The notes beneath the pieces are model-generated. The model was not told the DNA's origin. It did no database searches and saw only the letters and a list, made by a program, of their open reading frames with translations. A stretch of DNA of 6,890 nt. Origin: Bacillota bacterium. GTDB taxonomy: Bacteria; Bacillota; Clostridia; Lachnospirales; Anaerotignaceae. A program made the position numbers and the translations under genes. Shown in pieces: positions 5,185 to 6,890 of this stretch; positions within the stretch are counted from its first letter, which is position 1, and every line of letters begins with the position of its first letter. The stretch lies in contig JAUNCB010000058.1 of assembly GCA_030526765.1 (NCBI GenBank), forward strand, positions 1 to 6,890. Direction: 5' to 3'.

Positions 5185-6888
5185 ATGCTGGAGCATTTAC
5201 ATATTAAAAATGTGGCACTCATTCGGGAAAGTGAGATCTCCTTTGGGGAGGGGCTGAATATCCTGACGGGGGAAACCGGCGCAGGCAAGTCTATGGTGAT
5301 CGATTCCCTGCAGTTTGCCCTTGGGGGCAGAGCGGGAAAGGATTTCCTGCGGCAGGGGGAAAAGCAGGCTTCCGTGGAGGCACTTTTTACGGCAAAATCC
5401 GAGGGGCTGCAGGAAAAGCTGCTGGCTCACGGCATTGAAGCGGAGGAGGACGGTGCTGTCCTCATTGCCCGCACCCTCAGCGATACGGGGCGTTCTGTCT
5501 GCCGTGTGAACGGCACAACGGTCACCGTCAGTATGCTGAAGGATATTGCCGCCGATCTCATCGATATTTACGGACAGCATGAGCATCAGTCCCTGCTGAA
5601 TCCCGCAAGGCATATCCGCCTGCTGGACCGCTTCTGCGGTGCAGGCTTCGGAGAGGCTCTGGGGGCTTATCAGCAGAGCTTTCACGCCATAAAGGAGATC
5701 GACAGACAGCTGGATGCCCTTCTGGGGGATGAAAGCCGTCGGGAGCAGCAGATGGATATCCTCTCCTTCCAGAAGGAGGAGATCGAAAACGCAGCCCTTG
5801 CTGTGGGCGAGGAGGAAACCCTGCTGGAGCAGAAAAAGCGGCTCAGCAGTATGGAAAAGCTCATGCGCCTGACAGGGGAAAGCATCGGGCTTCTGTATGA
5901 CGGAGGGGATCGGATGCCCTCTGCCTGCGATCAACTGGGAGAGGCACTGGCAAAGCTGCAGGAGGCAGCGGGATATGACAGCACATTATCCCCCTATGCC
6001 GATGCCCTTGCCGATGCCAAGGCTGACCTGCAGCGCTACGATGCCTATGCAGCGGTGGAGGATACAGCAAGAGGGCTGAAGCGGGAAGCAGATCTGCAGG
6101 AGAATGACCCTGCCCTTCTGGAGGAGATCGAGGAGCGGCTGCAGGTCATCTATAAATGTAAACGAAAATACGGCGGAACGGTGGAAGCGGTTCTCGCCTT
6201 TTATGATAAGGTATCCGAGGAACTGGATTTCCTTGCCAACAGTGCCGAAAAAGCCGCAGAGCTGACGGCGGAACGGCAGAGGGAGGAAAGGAAGCTTGCT
6301 GCCTGTGCGGAAACACTGACAGCCCGCAGAAGGGCAACGGCGGAGCAGGTGGCGGAGCAGATCGAAAAAGCCCTCAGAGATATGGAAATGAAGGATGCCC
6401 GCTTTGCGGTGCAGCTGGAGGAAAAAGCCGAATGGACTGCCGATGGCAGGGATAAGGTGGAATTTCTCATCTCCGCCAATGCGGGAGAAGGGCTGAAGCC
6501 CTTGGCGAAGATCGCCTCCGGCGGGGAAATGAGCCGTGTGATGCTGGCACTGAAAACAGTGCTGGTGGATGCCGATGAGATCGGCACCTTCATCTTTGAT
6601 GAGATCGATACGGGGGTAAGCGGCAGAACAGCCAAAAAGGTAGGGGAGAAAATGCGTTTTCTGGGCGGAAAGCGGCAGATCCTCTGCATCACCCATCTGC
6701 CCCAGATCGCAGCCATGGCGGACAGCCATTTCCTCATTGAAAAGGAAAGCGACGGCAGCCAGACCACCACACAGATACAGCCGCTGACAGAGGCAGGGGC
6801 ACTCAGGGAGGTGGCAAGGCTCATGGGCGGCAGCGATATTACAGAAGCCGCACTGGCGGCAGCCAAAGAGCTGATGGCGGAAAAATAA
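5185..6888 (+). CDS. recN: DNA repair protein RecN
   Basis: RecN is an SMC-like ATPase that acts early in DNA double-strand-break repair, gathering broken ends and working with RecA. The gene is complete (567 residues, usual family length), ending 2 nt before the window edge. The N-terminus has LEHLHIKNVALI and Walker A GETGAGKS (29-36), then IYGQHEHQSLL (128-138), a hallmark of RecN. The charged, Glu/Lys/Ala-rich middle (about 155-400) is the expected coiled-coil arm, interrupted by the conserved DPALLEEIEERL (308-319) and KCKRKYGG (324-331). The C-terminal half-site has the ABC signature ASGGEMSR (444-451), Walker B FIFDEIDTGVSG (469-480) and ITHLPQIAAMAD (502-513), with the switch His504. 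In B. subtilis and many clostridia spoIVB and spo0A follow recN, but that region is outside the window. No LexA-type SOS box was seen in the short upstream gap. Confidence 0.97.
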   Translation: MLEHLHIKNVALIRESEISFGEGLNILTGETGAGKSMVIDSLQFALGGRAGKDFLRQGEKQASVEALFTAKSEGLQEKLLAHGIEAEEDGAVLIARTLSDTGRSVCRVNGTTVTVSMLKDIAADLIDIYGQHEHQSLLNPARHIRLLDRFCGAGFGEALGAYQQSFHAIKEIDRQLDALLGDESRREQQMDILSFQKEEIENAALAVGEEETLLEQKKRLSSMEKLMRLTGESIGLLYDGGDRMPSACDQLGEALAKLQEAAGYDSTLSPYADALADAKADLQRYDAYAAVEDTARGLKREADLQENDPALLEEIEERLQVIYKCKRKYGGTVEAVLAFYDKVSEELDFLANSAEKAAELTAERQREERKLAACAETLTARRRATAEQVAEQIEKALRDMEMKDARFAVQLEEKAEWTADGRDKVEFLISANAGEGLKPLAKIASGGEMSRVMLALKTVLVDADEIGTFIFDEIDTGVSGRTAKKVGEKMRFLGGKRQILCITHLPQIAAMADSHFLIEKESDGSQTTTQIQPLTEAGALREVARLMGGSDITEAALAAAKELMAEK

Positions 6889-6890
6889 AA

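Overview
The window is a tightly packed, single-strand (+) block of seven chromosomal housekeeping genes: a 3' fragment of a short-chain polyprenyl diphosphate synthase (ispA type), a small DUF212 'divergent PAP2' membrane protein, dxs, tlyA, nadK, argR and recN. The gene order matches the B. subtilis cluster ispA-dxs-yqxC(tlyA)-ahrC(argR)-recN. Two genes are added relative to that order: the DUF212 gene between ispA and dxs, and nadK between tlyA and argR. Together with purine-rich AGGAGG-type Shine-Dalgarno sites and protein sequences of clostridial character, this points to a Firmicute, most likely class Clostridia and perhaps Lachnospiraceae-like with a fairly GC-rich genome. The taxon is an inference from order and sequence style.

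Layout: ispA fragment (to 566), DUF212 gene (617-1048), dxs (1094-2962), tlyA (2965-3795), nadK (3805-4659), argR (4709-5167), recN (5185-6888). The gaps are 50, 45, 2, 9, 49 and 17 nt. About 97% of the window is therefore coding, and no gap is large enough to hide another gene. No rho-independent terminator and no convincing promoter were seen, so read-through transcription of the whole set is plausible. No tRNA, rRNA, CRISPR array, insertion sequence or attachment site was found.

How the genes fit together: Dxs (first step of the MEP pathway) and IspA (prenyl chain elongation) make isoprenoid precursors. The DUF212 protein between them is a candidate membrane phosphatase or accessory factor for polyprenyl phosphates, which is inference only. 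TlyA is an rRNA 2'-O-methyltransferase, NadK makes NADP, ArgR senses arginine, and RecN acts in double-strand-break repair. They share a transcription unit more than a pathway.

I found no evidence of a new multi-gene system here. The points worth a second look are modest: the placement of the DUF212 gene, an Asp-to-Asn change in the ArgR arginine-binding motif, and possible RNA structures at the nadK-argR junction and in the early dxs message.
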